NCBI GenBank assembly: GCA_022829145.1
Contig: CM040755.1
Coordinates: 11,851,563-11,915,562, forward strand
Reading direction: 5' to 3'
Source: Albula goreensis
Taxonomy: Eukaryota; Chordata; Actinopteri; Albuliformes; Albulidae
Length of the DNA stretch: 64,000 bases
The notes beneath the pieces were generated by a model. That model was not told where the DNA came from. It did not search any database and saw only the letters and a program-made list of their open reading frames with translations. Within the stretch, counting starts at the first letter, position 1. Each line of letters begins with the position of its first letter. The translations under genes were made by a program, and so were the position numbers. This document shows, in pieces, positions 1-42,795 of this stretch.

Positions 1-2666
1 TCGCCTCAGTAATGGTGTCTTTCCTCTTATTCATATACTAGCACCTCTCCTCATACCACCTTTCCTACCCCTCCCCCCACCACCTGAGATTATAACCTTA
101 TGTTCTGTGTTCTGTGACTGGAGAGCTACATGCACTTATCCTCTCACCCTGTGCTTTTACACTAGTCTGAGATTACAGACAAGAAGGGCTTCAAATGCAG
201 CCATTTAGATTGTAAAGAGTATCCACTCCCAGCAGAAAGGTCTGTTTCTCTCTCTAACCAGCTCTCTCTCTGTTGCAGTGAATTGTTGTGGGTGTCTCTC
301 TGTTGTGGGTGCTGGGTCTTTTTTACCTTTTAACAAGGTAGGCAAGCTGTGCATCGTTGCAGTCCTGAAAGCTTTGGATTTTAATAGATGTACAAATATA
401 TCAAGTACAGAACTGTGTATCCGTTGACAACAAAAGGAGACCAGTATGAGTTCAACTGTCATCTTTTTTGGAGATGAAAAGAATGTATTGCCACTCACTG
501 CTATAATATTATGTGCAATCAAAATAGCCTCCAGTCTTTTTTCACTTTCTATTGAGGTTACCGCCCTGCTTGTGTTCGTGGCTTGAGATTCCTGCTTCTT
601 TGTATGCAGGCACTTAGCTGGTCTGCTACATGCAGCCTTCTCAGCCAGACATGGAACCACAAGATTTCATTGGTGGAGGCAAAGCCATGATGTGGCACAA
701 GCAGAAGAACAAGTACAAAAAACAATGAAGGACCAGCAAGATTGTCCTTGATTGTAATGGAGAGTTTGAGTGGGCTCCAACAATGCTGATTTGAGTTTGA
801 GAGCTAGGGGTGGTGGAGGGTGGAAGTATTTCTAAGCCAATTTAAAGCTCGATTACCCAAACCCCACCACTCAAATCACCTAAAAAAACCATCCAATGAA
901 TGCCTGAAGCATGCAAAGAAACAGTGGTTTGAATCTGAGCAAACCATTAATGGTAAACAAACTTTGAAAAACCATTTAGTTACCGAATATCTGAATCCTG
1001 CACACTTGTGTGCTTTCTGTTTCATGTGATTTATTTGTGGACGCCATCCAGAAGAGGCTAAAAGGCCTGCATTGAGCAAAGCGGAGTAAAGCTGAACCCT
1101 GACTTTCTGGGGTTGTGTGGTGTCCATAACTGGAAGAGGTGCAGAGATTTGAGTTGCAATGGCGTAATGGCACAGAGGCCAGAGGACAAGCCGGATGTGG
1201 CCTACTCCCACCAGCCTTCAATACAGATTAAATATTAACCTCAAGCTCCCTTATTGAGTGGAAAGCTTAGCGGTAAAAAGATATTTCCCTTTAAATAATG
1301 CAGGTTCATTACACTGAGCCATGCTGAATATGGAGAAGTGAAGAGAGGGAGTGGAGAGACTCAAATTCACTGTGCCGTTATTTTTTACTGCAGTAAAACA
1401 CGTGACTACTGTGCTGTCATCACTTCAGGTGATGTTATCTGTCCGTTTGCCATGGGCATCCCCACATCATCACTCCTTTACCTCAGCTGTGTGCTACCTG
1501 GAATTCAAGGTGAGAAAATCCATTGTGAACAGGGGAGAAGTCAGGAGAGCGAGGGGAAAAACGTGGTGAATATAGATTGATGCATTAAGTCTTAGTGGTA
1601 AAATGGCGCGGGTTCTCCTGTGCCTCTGCCCTCATGCTTTGTATGAACTGTGTTCTTCCTATTACTCCCCTTCCTCTATATCACACTACCTCAGATTGTA
1701 GCAGTATGGCGTGTGTTTCACACTTTGAAGCCTGATGGAACAGCACTGCTGAACACATCTATTTCCTCCAACAGTACATTTCACACCGTGCTGTGGGAAT
1801 GCGACCTGAGGGTTTTTATTTTTAATGACAGGACCAGATTTAGCTGTTTTTGTGTAGAAAATGCATAATAACCTCCCAGCTCCAGAGCTTGTTGCATTGC
1901 TCTCTGGCTTTGAGCAGTAAGGCCGTGGATCAAAAACTGAAGTGAGCTAAAGTGAACGAAAGAAACGGTGGATGGGAGGGTGGGGCCGGGCGGAGGCTGG
2001 GGGCAGGAAAGGCGACAAATCAAACGACAGCCATCAAGCACTGATTTTTCCCATCTAGCTGTGTTCTTGTGGGGATAATTCAACATGGCTGCAGCCACTT
2101 CAGTTTCCTCCAATGTGGCCCATGGTAAATGAAACCTGGGCCAGAGCTGGCAGAGGCCATGCAGAGAGGACCGCAGGCACCAGGGGGCTGGCTTCACTGC
2201 GGGCAAATGGGTGGGTATTGTTTTCCCACATCAACACTGGGTCCATTAATGCCGGTGGGGGAACCCTGCCAAGTCAGAGTTTAACAAGTGGCCATTCTGC
2301 CGTGTAATAGATCGTCCTCTGCCATATCCCTCATCCCGCCTGCTCAGAGCGCTGACGGAACAGGGTGACCTTTTTCAGTTCTGTCAAAGTTGTCTTGAAG
2401 CAAACCAGAAGCGATTTTTGGCCATTAGAAGATGGAATGTTCCAAAAAAGCGGCCGTCTCTTTGCGTGTGGTTAGAGAGGTCATAAATCACTGTCGAGCA
2501 GACCCCCCACACCCCACTGAACAGAGAAACCGATGGAGAGAAAGATGACTTGTGTAAAGACAGTACACAGTGCTGTCACTGTGCCTTTGTGCCTGGTCTG
2601 TTCATCTCATGATAACCTGCTTCTACTGCACTGACCCACTTGGACTCGTGGTGCTGGGATAATTTT

Positions 2667-2668
<2 letters not shown>

Positions 2669-2715
<47 letters not shown>
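2669..2715. repeat. (CT)n microsatellite
   Basis: Uninterrupted CT dinucleotide run of about 47 bases in the upstream ADAM10 intron. It explains the Arg/Glu-repeat open frames on the opposite strand, which are not genes. Confidence 0.95.
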
Positions 2716-2721
<6 letters not shown>

Positions 2722-5700
2722 CTTTCTCTCCCTTCCCTTCTTTTCCCTTCTGGGGATATCAGATAATGATGAGCAGCCAGAGGGCGATGACGTGATGTTG
2801 TTGTACCTTGGGTTATGAGATGCATAAAAAAGTGTTTTTTCATGGTGGATTTGGAAAGAATATTCCATGTTTTTTCTTTTACCCGCCCATCCATGTGTGC
2901 TGTGCCTGCCCACCCACCCCCATTGTAAAGTGCAGGAAGTGGACACTGGCCCAATAAATGAGTGCTCACAGCATGGCCAGAGAAACCACTGATTGAATTG
3001 TGTTTTTCTGGCATTCAGTGCAGGCTGGGTTTTTTTTTTCCCCGTCCGTACAGGGCGTAATTTCATTGTATCAGAATTTCTCCCCACCCCCAAATAAACA
3101 GAAACAATTTGGATAAGGATGGCATTAATTCAGCAGGATTATTGAAAACATAATTGGATGTGCTGTACACACGGTAATTTAATTCCTTTGTCTCCGTAAA
3201 TCACTGTTAGCTCAATACATTCATGCCATTACGATGCGAAGCGTTTTCTTATGTTCACAGAGGGACACACTGCTGGGGCTTTTCTGTGCCTCATTGAAAA
3301 TAAAATTGTCAGCCTTTCAGACAATGGGGCAGTGAGAACAAGCCGCTTTCTTAGTAATTAATTGTTGAATAAAGTGCTTGCGCACAGTTTTAATTAGCAT
3401 TTTTAAGCGAGTGATGAGGTGTTCTTTTTCGGTCTGTTTCCCTATGTTTGCATGGATTTCCCAGGTCTCCTACAGTGCCTGACCTTAACTGAAACTGCCA
3501 TGGCCCTTTGTGGAGCTGCACTGGCCCCTCTCGTGCCCAGCGCACCCTGTGACGGGCCATCTGGCGGGGAATTTGGAAAGAATTACCAAGCCCAGTTGCC
3601 AGTATCCTGTGTGTGTGCTCAGATGTTCACCGTGAGCGTTATCATAGAAACCAGGCTAAAACGAGCCAACACTGCACAAAGCAACCTGAACGAATGGGTA
3701 AAAATGACATCTGGTGAGAGACGCAGGGGTCGTTTGGAAACAGGATTTGGGCCCTAAGGCCTTTTATCAATTGCAGTTTCCGGGAAAGGCTTGTCACCAA
3801 TAAGCAGGTCAGGGTTACAGGTGCTGTAGGTGCTTCTATCTGGTTAGATAATCTTTTCCTAGCAAATTATCTGCCAAGTATGTGTATATGACATCATTTT
3901 GGGGTGTGTTCTGGACATTTTGCTTTTTGGAATGAGAGTGAAGCAGCTGTGAAATGCGCTGCTAAGATGGGAGGCAGGAAAGTGGGCCAGAGATGGCAGT
4001 CTCTCTCTCTCTGCTCACACGTGCTTGTGCTGAGTCTGCAGAGCCCTTTGGTGTGGTGAAACTGAGGTGGTTGTGTAAGATCTCAACTTTGTACATTTTT
4101 TATTGTCATCTGAATGCCTGCTTTGCAGACCGCTGGTCGGCCAGCTGAGGTTTTGTGCTCTTGGGCAGACAGCTGAAAGGACACTGGCAGAACTTAGCAA
4201 AGCGCTTCAGCCTCCTGACCCGTACAGCGTGCGAAAAGCAGCGACTCAGGCTGTAAACATGGTGACTGACCCACTGTGCTGTCCCACCTGTCCATGCTTG
4301 GCCCTGTCACCACCGAGTCGGGCACACGCTGTGCTGCAGTTTGGTGCCTGAGACTGTACTTACCCCCTGCATTACATCCATACACTCTGGCAGCAGCAAA
4401 GGGCCAAAACATGCAGTTTTTCCTCCCTGTCACAGTGATAGAGACACAGCACCGTGCTACAGGACAGTGCTTTGGAGATTTTACCCTTCTGCCTTGTAAC
4501 TAGTGTGGGGGTATTTTTGAGCAAGTGCCATTTTTCCTTTTGAGTCCCTTTGCATACACTGTGGAGAAAAGCTATCATTTCAACCCAAAGGTTCCCATCA
4601 CTTATTTTGCAGGTAATAATAAAAAAAAAACTTTCTAATGATCATTTTTCTCAGTCGATTCTTGAGATCAATGAGCCAAGCTGAAGAACAGATTTTGTGC
4701 CTTTTTTTTTTTCTTGAAGCATTCTCTGTTCCTCCCTCTCAGCAGCATTAACCCTGCAGAGGAATCACAGATTAGATTTGAGGGCAGCTGGATTTCCCCA
4801 CACCAACCTCCACATCCTGTCTGCTTCAGCCCCTGGTGTGAGGCTGCTGTGGGCATGTCTGACTCTATACATGAGTATACAGCAGCTACACAGGCTTAAA
4901 GTGGCTCTGGACAAATGTGCCAAAACTGAAAAATCACATCTCATTTTATGATTTAAAAGCATTTAACGTTAAACCTACTAAATAAGTCTGTCAAATTTCT
5001 TATTTGCAGTTAAAGTGAGTGGGCATGAAATAAACATAACATTCAAAGTGTGGGTGTTTGTATACTGTATTAAGTAGGAAGATATTACACTTTACATAAA
5101 TATTTGACTGTATTTTAGCCTGGCATTAAATCATAACAATTTTTGCATCAAAGAGAAGTATATTTTCCACAAGACATGAATAACATTTTTACTCATAAGT
5201 TGGTAGTCTGTTTACTAAAAACTATTTCTGTTTCAGTCCACTAGTTAAAACAGTGTTAAGGGCAAACATCAGGAGAATTATGGCCCAACTTATGCTAAAA
5301 CTCATTTAATACAAATGTGATGAATAATGACATAGAGATGACCTTGCATGTTATCACACCCTAGTTTAATTGGCTACTTTGGCTCACATTCACAACAGCT
5401 GCAAGACTTTTAACCCATTTTTCATATGCTACATGAAACTGTTTAACTGTGGAAATGATATCTTATGAGTTCAGGATCCTTCACATGGAAGATTAGTAAA
5501 GAGCTTATGTTTTCAAATTAAGTAATATACCTCATTTTAATGGATGGATCCATGACTTAAATGGAACTTTACATTTTTAATTGTATGCCAAACTTCCACC
5601 AAAATTATTACTCACCAAGGTTTTGTAAGCTGTCCTTTTGTAAATATTTTGTATATTAATGCCACTATATACACAAACTCCATAACTTCCTTCTACAAGT

Positions 5701-8230
5701 TCTCAGTCACAATTATTTGTTCCTCTCTGGTTCTGACCAATTTTTATCTCATACAAGTGACATCAGCTCACCCTTTCCCAATTTTAGTGTGTTGAAGGCA
5801 AAAAACATATTGATTCTGTACAAATGTGGTCGTTGATGGCTGCACCACTATCAATGTCAACATTAGAAACTGTTTTTGCTTTTAAGTACGCAGGAATCAC
5901 CATTAATCACAAAATCTCTTCTAACTGGACAGTTGCAGAAGTTGTAGGAGATATGCGGGTTTCATGGTTTCCAGACCCAGCTCTCTTATGTAGCAGTGTT
6001 ATTGAGCCACAGCTGACTTTCAGTATCATCCATAAGTTTTCCCCTTCTCTCTGTCATGTACCAAGAGAAATGATTAAAAATCTCCCCATCATGGGGATTG
6101 GACTGCAGATGCTTGGTTGCCTTTGACCTAGATCTCCTCCCATAGAAGACTGCAGTATTTTCAGTGGCCAAGAGCAGGCAGACTGTCTGCTGCAGGGCAA
6201 TGGTGAGTTTTGATTGGGGCTTTGGGGCCACATGCTACCCCAGGGCTTCTCCCCGACTGCCTGACATTGTCCGGGTTCTTCTCAAAATTCTGCTGAGTGG
6301 CCCCCTGGAAAGTGAAGTGAAGCCTAAAGTCCCAGAATGCAGTGGGGTAAATTGTAGGTGACAGGGAGTTTGTTTATGAACATGTATCACTTCTGTTTTA
6401 TTTTGTGCTCTTGTCATCTTGTTAAAGCAAATTCCCATCTGTAAATTGGAGGCATTTCAAAATGACACCTCCATTAAGCTGAGAAGCAAGCAATATTAAA
6501 TCATTTCAAACACAAGCAATATTAAGTCAATTAGTCTTCAGCTCATGCCTAATCTCTACCTGCCAGCTTCCTCCACAAGCTTTGAGATCGAAGTAGTATT
6601 TGTTAAAAACATCGCTGTTTTTTTCTGACAGAGAAGGTTATTAGATGTATGTAATCAACCATGAAAGTAATACATTTTAGCAACTAAATCGATGATGGTC
6701 GGGTAACATTTATTCACATATGGCATGTCTATTTAACAAGAAATACATTTATTGAAATGGATGAAAGTACTATTTCCATCTGTTTACCTTTTCATAGTCC
6801 CACACATTTACCCTTTTACTTGTGCGTCAGTGCTCATTACAGGAGTCATGGGGTGTTTCACTCTGACAGATTGGTGCTTATTGATCTGGACTTGCTACTG
6901 AACCTGTCACAGGGTTGAATTTTGGGTTGTGTACCCTTGAGTGAAGTACTCCGATTACTTTACAAAATGCATGGTTACGTAAATGTATAATATTTGTCTG
7001 GAAGTCATTTTTCTAGCACACAATTTTATAATGTGGCTGCCATCTGAAATGAATTAGTTGTGAAACCATTTACAGCAATTTAACATATATTGGGGAAACA
7101 TTACTGATGTGCACACAATTCAAAGGCCTAGGAGACACATATGAGACTCACCAAGACAATAATATTTCTACTTCGATGCTTACCTCCTTGAAACATTCCT
7201 TAATTGAGGGTGGTGGAGAATAAGATGGAGGGGGAGAGCGAAATATGATGACACTGAGACAGATGACATCATCAGCTCCACCCTTCCTTCTCCTCTTTTG
7301 ACCCTTCCGATCTGCAGCTAAGGGGGCTCGTTGACATACGGCAATAAGACACAATGAAATTCAGCTGCTTTTGTTTAAAATGTACAGAAATAACAGAAAG
7401 GGAGAGCGAAAATGAGATGTGCAGGTCCTGCACACATCGCAGGGCATGTGTAATGTCAGGAAACTGAATAATAAATCCATGCATACATAATTTATCAAAA
7501 TTTCCCATATACTGTTCATGTGAAAAGTCTCTAAGTCTCTGTGGCGCTGTGAACATCCATCAAGCAAGTAAATAATGTAGTGGACAGCAATGCCTGTTAT
7601 AATTGGAATACATTTCACTAAACAGTTCACTTTACAGAAATTGTATTGTTTACAAATTAAGATGTTCGTAACAGAAACGCCCCCCTTCCTGTTTTGGTTT
7701 GTTTTTCTTTTTTTTTCTCCTGATGGTGCAGTGAAGTGTAACTCCATTTGGTCTCTGCATGACGCATTGCACAGTAATCAAGTATGTGCCCATAGCAGTG
7801 AATGGACGAGGAGGACTTGAGTAAAAGCTTCCTGAGTCACTGCTAACAGGGCCATTTGCATGATATGTGTTGGAGTGATTAAGGGTGAGAGGGTGTACCC
7901 ATAAAGACTTACAGGACCTACCCATGCTAAAGGACAGAATGAGACATGCCAAAAGTTAGTGTATTGGAATTTCATTAAACCTGCAATGTGGTTTGGAAAC
8001 CAAATACTATTAGTGACTCAGTGATGTGAACCGTTAATGGTGTTTGGCTTTTTTTTTGTTTCAGATGATGTTGGTCATTATGTCTCCACCCTTTAAGGGA
8101 TTCATAAACATCACTTCCAATCACTAACCACCACAAACGTTGTCAAGACTGCTGAGTGTTTTGCATTAACTTAAAGTGGTCGTAAAAGGTTCTGCTGTCA
8201 CATCTCAAGCCCTTTTCTTCCTATAGTCTT

Positions 8231-8251
8231 GTTTTTTTTTTTTTTTTTTTT
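8231..8251. repeat. Poly-T tract
   Basis: About 21 consecutive T in intron sequence. No retroelement body was recognised next to it. Confidence 0.8.
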
Positions 8252-9234
8252 CAAAATTTCTAATGATAAAGTAATTTTTTATAAAACTTCAGAGTGCAGC
8301 CCATTGCTGCTAGTTCAAAGTGTGGCATATAAACTTTGTTAAAGTGACTCTTAAAAGGTGGCACTTTCCTCTGCGATTACACAATGCTTGACACACTAGG
8401 ATGAAGTGTTGCTTGAATCGTAGCCTAATGTGCATGTTATTAAATATTTATGCATCATCTTTGATGTCTCCTCTGGTTGTTTTTCCTTCCATCTTTCTGT
8501 TGCTCATAGTTTACCGTGATCAGCAATCAAAGGGCTTCTTAGAAAGTCAAAGTGCTGGAGCATATCAGGGATTTGAAAGCGAAACTCTGGCATCCAGGGG
8601 GATGCAGGAGAAATTTCAGATGGGAGGTACCTTTTGTTCCAGGAGCACCTGTGGGAGAATACATCTGACTGATTTATGCGCTCATTTCAATGACTGCAGT
8701 GGTTTTGGCTTTGATCTGCGCTGAGCGCCACCTGCTGATGGGGAGGTGTCACATAGCAAAACGACCCTCCTGCACCTGCAATTGCATTGACCGATGTCAG
8801 ACAGAGTGGCGTTTTAATTCTGTCAGCTGCTTGATTTTGGGATCTAGAGGTTGATTTTAAAGTCCATAATAATCAGACTGTCTTCGCAACAGAGACCTTG
8901 AGAATATCACATTGCTTCTTTCCATGTTCTTTCTATGAGATCAGTTCTTCACAAATACTTACTGACACTCCGGTTTGATTGCCAGGAATTGTCTGCAAGG
9001 CTGAACAGCCTGTGAAAAGCAGCTCTGGCTTTGCTGAACTGCTAGTGGCTGACTGGTGATGCCCTGTTATAGGAGCTGAAAATGCTATAGTAAATGGCCC
9101 ACATGTGTTTCTGCTTGTCTGATAACTGATACTGAATGAACAAAACTTGAATGTTTTGCATCTTAATACTCACCTGATTTTCAAAGTGGTAGCAGCATGT
9201 TGTCTGAATGTGGTAGTCGTGTGTAGTGTGTATG

Positions 9235-9340
<106 letters not shown>

Positions 9341-11311
9341 TAATTGCTTTTTGGAGAGACAGAGATGCAGTGCTAAAGAGAACGGGAGTCCTGAGAGAGT
9401 CCAGATGCTCTCCTGCTCACTGGTGTGCTTGTTAAAATCCAATTACGCTCAGAAAACGGGGTGAAACTTCGGGTTTGTCAGGGCTGTGGTTAATTGGAGG
9501 ACTGAAGGTGCCCCCCTGTCCCTGCAGCCACCCTGTCTGATGACATCTGGTCTTGCTCCTCACGAGAAACTCTGACCCTGTGTTCCCACATGGCATTGTG
9601 GCGTTTTCCATGTCACCATGGGACATTTCATTTCAGGGTTGGATGTGGGCTTTTTTTGGTGCAACATTCTGGCCCCATCACCCCTGCATGTGAACTCATC
9701 CCCAGACGAGTCTTAATCAGGTATCCTCTCTGGGCAGGAATGCCCGGGCTAATTACAGCAGTCATTTGTCGTTGAAAGAGAGCACCATGAAACATTGCTT
9801 TTACACAGAGGTTACATTTAGCTCTCTTCTTCAAACAATAAAGCGGAGCTGTTGGCAGGAGTCAGGATGATTAAAAGAAACTGAATTCAAAAGTTCATCT
9901 GGCGAGGTGTAGCATCCGTGGTTGTCCTGTCTCTGAATGGAGGATGAATTATCAGAAAGCAATGCAGACCATCAGAACTCCAGAGATCTGAAGCCACTCA
10001 TATTTACTGCCCCCATCTCTATCACTGATTGCTACTCCAGAGACATGGCAGCGTCAACTTAAGATAGGATCTCAGGGGCTGGTTCATAGAAATGTCACAT
10101 TTTTCACACACCTTCCCACACTATTCAACCACTTTGCTGTGTCACTGTCTTCATTGGTTTGGAAGTATTTGTTATTTGTTAACTATATGTTAACATCCTC
10201 TCTCTGCGCTGCATTGCTGTGCTGCTTGCTACTACTAGAGTGTAGTGTTCATGATAACAGAGGCTGGTTGCCAGTTGACGTTTTACAATTACCGGTATGT
10301 AATTCCAGACTGCAGAGAGAGTTTCCCAAGTTAAGAAAGTTGGGGGAAGTAAAAGGCAGCTGTTTAACTGGCGCGGTGTCCTCTTGACTGTGGGATTTTG
10401 TTCTGGAGTTGTCAGGCAGCCCTCTGCCCCTGCTCGGGAGCCAGATTACCAGATCGCTCACGTGGTTCACTCTGCAGCTCAAGTGGGTCTCGCTGGAATC
10501 CGTCCAAGCAGATGTGCTGGGCGGGGGAGAGTGAGAACTGCCACATGCAATGAGCGGGAAGGTTAGCTCAGGACAAAGGGATCATATTATGGGATGTTCT
10601 CTGTGTGTGGTCACAACACAGGGTTCCTTTGATTCCACCGCCTGTTTGCACAAATATCTTAAGGGATTAAAGCTCGCCCAAACATTGCTGTTTAGCGTCG
10701 TGTCATTTTGGTGATGTGTAAGCATGGATATGAATGTACAGAAGCTTGAAGAGATTGAAATCCATTTGCCCATTAAAGTGAAACTGCAGACAGAATTTGA
10801 TAAAGAAAAATCATTACCTGAGTTCCGGAAAATTCCTGGCCTGAGCTCCGTCTCCAGCATCAGCACCCCCTATGACCGTGTCATTAGCACCCAGTGTGCA
10901 TTTCTGGACGCCCATTGATTTTTTTTCTCTGTCTGAAATGTGAACAACCCCTTCTTCCTCCAATCAGAGGCCTGTGATTACTTCATTGTGTCATATTTTT
11001 GGTGTTAAGGTGTGGGATTTTAAGTGTATAGCACTGTCACTTTACCAGAAATGTTTTCCTCTACAAAAGTACAAACATTTTTTTCTCCTCTGGCAAGAGA
11101 ATGTGAGGCATGAATTTTTGTGTCTAATGGAGTACATGTTTTAGAAATAAGAGGCCTTGTGTATTTTGGGAAACCAGTGAAGGAGTGTAGTCTGTCTTTG
11201 TATGGTTGGTTGTATTTATGCTTACTGAAATGTGAAGAGAAAATGTTAAATATAGAAAATTATATCCTGTGTATGTAATCGTTCGTGTTTTTTTCCCCCT
11301 TTTCCTCCCAG

Positions 11312-39692
<28,381 letters not shown>

Positions 39693-41846
39693 GGCCGGCC
39701 GCTCTTTGCCTTGGTTCTTCCTAGTGCCTACAGTGGGAAAACTTCACTCCAAAGAATTACCTGTATCAGTCATAGCTCCCCCCTACCCCCCACCCCTAAT
39801 CCCCCACCCCCCAGATCACCAACCCTCCATTCACAAACTACAGCAGATTTTACAGAACACTACTGCAAAAAAGGAAAAAAGACAGAATCAAACGTAGGAA
39901 CGCCACTGTTCTGAGCCAGCAATGGACGTCAGTTCTGTCTCTCTTTCTCAATATCTCTTGATTGGGGGGGGGGGAAGAGAATCAACTCATCTCCGTTGTA
40001 ATCCAGTCCTAACTCAACCTTCCACCTTCCTCACCTGTTTTAACAATTCCGGAATAATCCAGAGTTTGCAGTTGTGTCCTTGCAGTACCCCTTTTCCCCA
40101 GTAAATGTTCCCTAACCCCCTCCCCCTGTCCTACCCCCCCTCCTCCCCCCCAACCCCCAGCTGATCAGAACATCGTGACTGCAGGTGACAGGGGTTTTTG
40201 CTGCCAATTAAGGCCGGGAAGAGAGACCACCTCCAAGTGGAAGAGACTTCGTTGCCAATGTAATTAACATTGTTTAAAAATGAAAACGAAAAAAAAGCGC
40301 AGGCTTTTTATTTCTAATGCATACACGTCCTTTCTGCGTGCAATTGTACAGATATCGCAATATAGAGTTTTTTCATTGTATCATAAGAGAAAACGGATCT
40401 CTTTTTTTCTTTTTCTTTTCCTGCTGTCTGACGAAGATGACTCGCTGTTTTAATTGACACTCTCAGGATTAAATAAAAAACACACACACACACACACAAA
40501 CACAAAAATACTGAGGAGGACGTGGAAATGAGGGCAGAGCTGAGTGTTCCTGGTGCTTTTTACAGCAGCTCTGCATCAGGATCCTCAGTCAGAGGAGTTA
40601 CCCAGCTGGCCTTGCACATGACTGTCACCCGTGCAGCTACTGAAAAGGTGTAAACTGCATGGGCTGTGACAAAACAAAGGGTTTAAATATTGATCTGTTA
40701 AGGGTTCATGGCGCAGGGTCTGTCGGGAGAAGAGAGGGAGGGAGGTAGAGAGGGAGGGATAAGAGGGTGGGAGGGATGGAGGGATGTGTAGAAGAATGAG
40801 ACACTTCTGGGTGTCAGATAGCTTCTGGGTTACACTTTAAGAGTTAAGATGGTTGTTGACACCCTAGAAGTGATAGTTTGATATTGTTTGCAGAAAAAGT
40901 GATGACTTTCCGGTTGATGACTTGTAGACTTGCCGGTTTGCAGAGAGATCAAGTAGGGGACATAGGTGTAGATGAAAGTTGTTATTCTACTTCATATTCC
41001 ATATGCTCTTTTTTTCCTCCTGAACCAATATTTAATTAATTATTATCCCTCTGACACCTCACCCTGCATTTATGTTAATCAATGAACAACCACTAATTAC
41101 AGCAGATGGCCGTGTCTGTTGATCATTCCCACTGTGATGAAGGGATAAATGTGGAGGGGGAGAAAAGGAAAGCATCATATCCGGCAGAGGGAGTGCTAGC
41201 TCGTGTTGCACTTTTAAACAGTCTCACCATGTGAGTTTACATCATATCCAGCCAATCAGAGGATCCTGTCTGGAGACGTGGGAGGGACTAGGAGCTGAGA
41301 GGAGGTGCTGTTTGACCAAAAGAGGGATTACATCAACAACAACAAACACTGAGAGGTGGCTAAGCTGGTCTTGACTGGAGGCATACTATCAAGTATGGCT
41401 GTCTCCTCTCCAAAGTAATACTATCTATAGTGGAAATGTTGAGCGTGTAGCCACTGAAGGTCTGTACACCGTAACAAGCAAATGAGCGATTTCCAGTGTG
41501 GCAGCAGCTCAAGGTGTGAATGCATAGTGGAATAGTTTACAAGATCATGTTTTCCAGACAATGTTGTTTTACTGACTGAACCTCACTTAAAATCGATTGC
41601 TTTTTATAATTGTGTTTCTCTTTTTCTCTTGTTTTTGTCAATGCAGATATTTTGTATATATAGGAGATGTGTTGATTGAATCTAGGAATGTTACCCTTGT
41701 TTTAACAGAAGTGAGGATGGGAGTGTCCCACAGTGGGCTTGGCTAAGACACGCACAGGGTCATATATGAGACGGGACAAGGCACCCAGATCGAGTTCCGC
41801 ACATTCCCCCAACCCCCGCCCAACACCCTTTGTTCGCTTACCCCAA

Positions 41847-41848
<2 letters not shown>

Positions 41849-41878
<30 letters not shown>
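41849..41878. repeat. Poly-T tract of 30
   Basis: Homopolymer within the putative ADAM10 3' UTR. No SINE or LINE body is evident next to it. Confidence 0.9.
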
Positions 41879-41884
<6 letters not shown>

Positions 41885-42771
41885 TTATAAGGAAGGTGGA
41901 TGAATCCAGAAGGTGTTCTCCCCCTAAGCAAGCCAGATAATATAACAATGGTTTTGCCTGAAGGCTTGAACAATGTGCCTGAATGGAGGGGAGAACGAGA
42001 CTCTACCCAGGCACCAGCCCCACCCCACCCCAGCCAACCCCACACCAGTTGACCATGTTCAGCAAGGCCTCTTCTGAGACAACTGTAAGCCATCAGTGGA
42101 CAAACCCATTGTGTAGAAGTGTCGATATCCAAAGCGATTTATCAGTTTTTGATGGGTGTGGTCTGAGGAGGTCAAAGGGAAATGAACAGCAAAACCTGCA
42201 CTGCCCAGAGGGTTGACAGAAGTTATCTACCAGCTTCATAGCCTGCTGATTTTGGCCAGCATGACGATAGTCCAGCACACCAGTCAGCTTGGCAGAGTCA
42301 CCAAGAATCACCCAGGGTTAGTGTTTGTGGCATGTGTCACGCAAGCCGAAGACAAAGCATAGCAGTTTTATTTCCATTCAATTATTGTTTTGTTCCTTTT
42401 TAAATGCTCTGCAATGTTGTACAATAAGATTTTAATACTGGGTTCAGTGCTTCTGACTCATCAGGATGTTCACCTGAAGGAGATTCCATGGAGGCAAACA
42501 GAAGCCACGCAGGTCCACTGGACACTATAATGTGCACGGTTTCCTCATATACCTGTACAGCAGTACATTGGCAATTCATTTAAGGAGGTAACAGACATTT
42601 TTTTACATGTATATTGTCCATTTTTTATGTATGTGAATTCCAGAGAAGAATTCTTCAAAGCTACATTCGATTAGGTGACATATTCTAAAGTGTATAAACT
42701 AAGTCCTCTCATTCTGAAATGTATTTTGTTGCATATTGTGCTGGTTGGTTGGAATGGGGATTGTGCTGGAT

Positions 42772-42777
42772 AATAAA
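42772..42777 (+). promoter_or_regulatory. Candidate ADAM10 polyadenylation signal
   Basis: Canonical AATAAA with a T-rich then GT-containing downstream region within about 30 bases. An alternative AATAAA at 40472-40477 would give a shorter transcript. Confidence 0.55.
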
Positions 42778-42795
42778 ATGATTTTTTGTTTTTCA

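Larger units (their letters stand above)
39693..42795 (+). other. adam10: ADAM10 3' UTR (putative)
   Basis: Non-coding sequence after the ADAM10 stop, with C-rich patches at 39778-39835 and 40110-40160 and a T-run of 30 at 41849-41878. AATAAA occurs at 40472-40477 (followed by CA repeats, no GT-rich element) and at 42772-42777 (followed by TTTTTTGTTTTT and GTTGG, a better downstream element). The end near 42795 is therefore inferred, not shown. Confidence 0.6.

Noticed and set aside
10724-10918. 64-codon frame just upstream of ADAM10 exon 3
   Set aside because: Considered as the missing ADAM10 exon 2, but it shares nothing with the conserved N-terminal prodomain.
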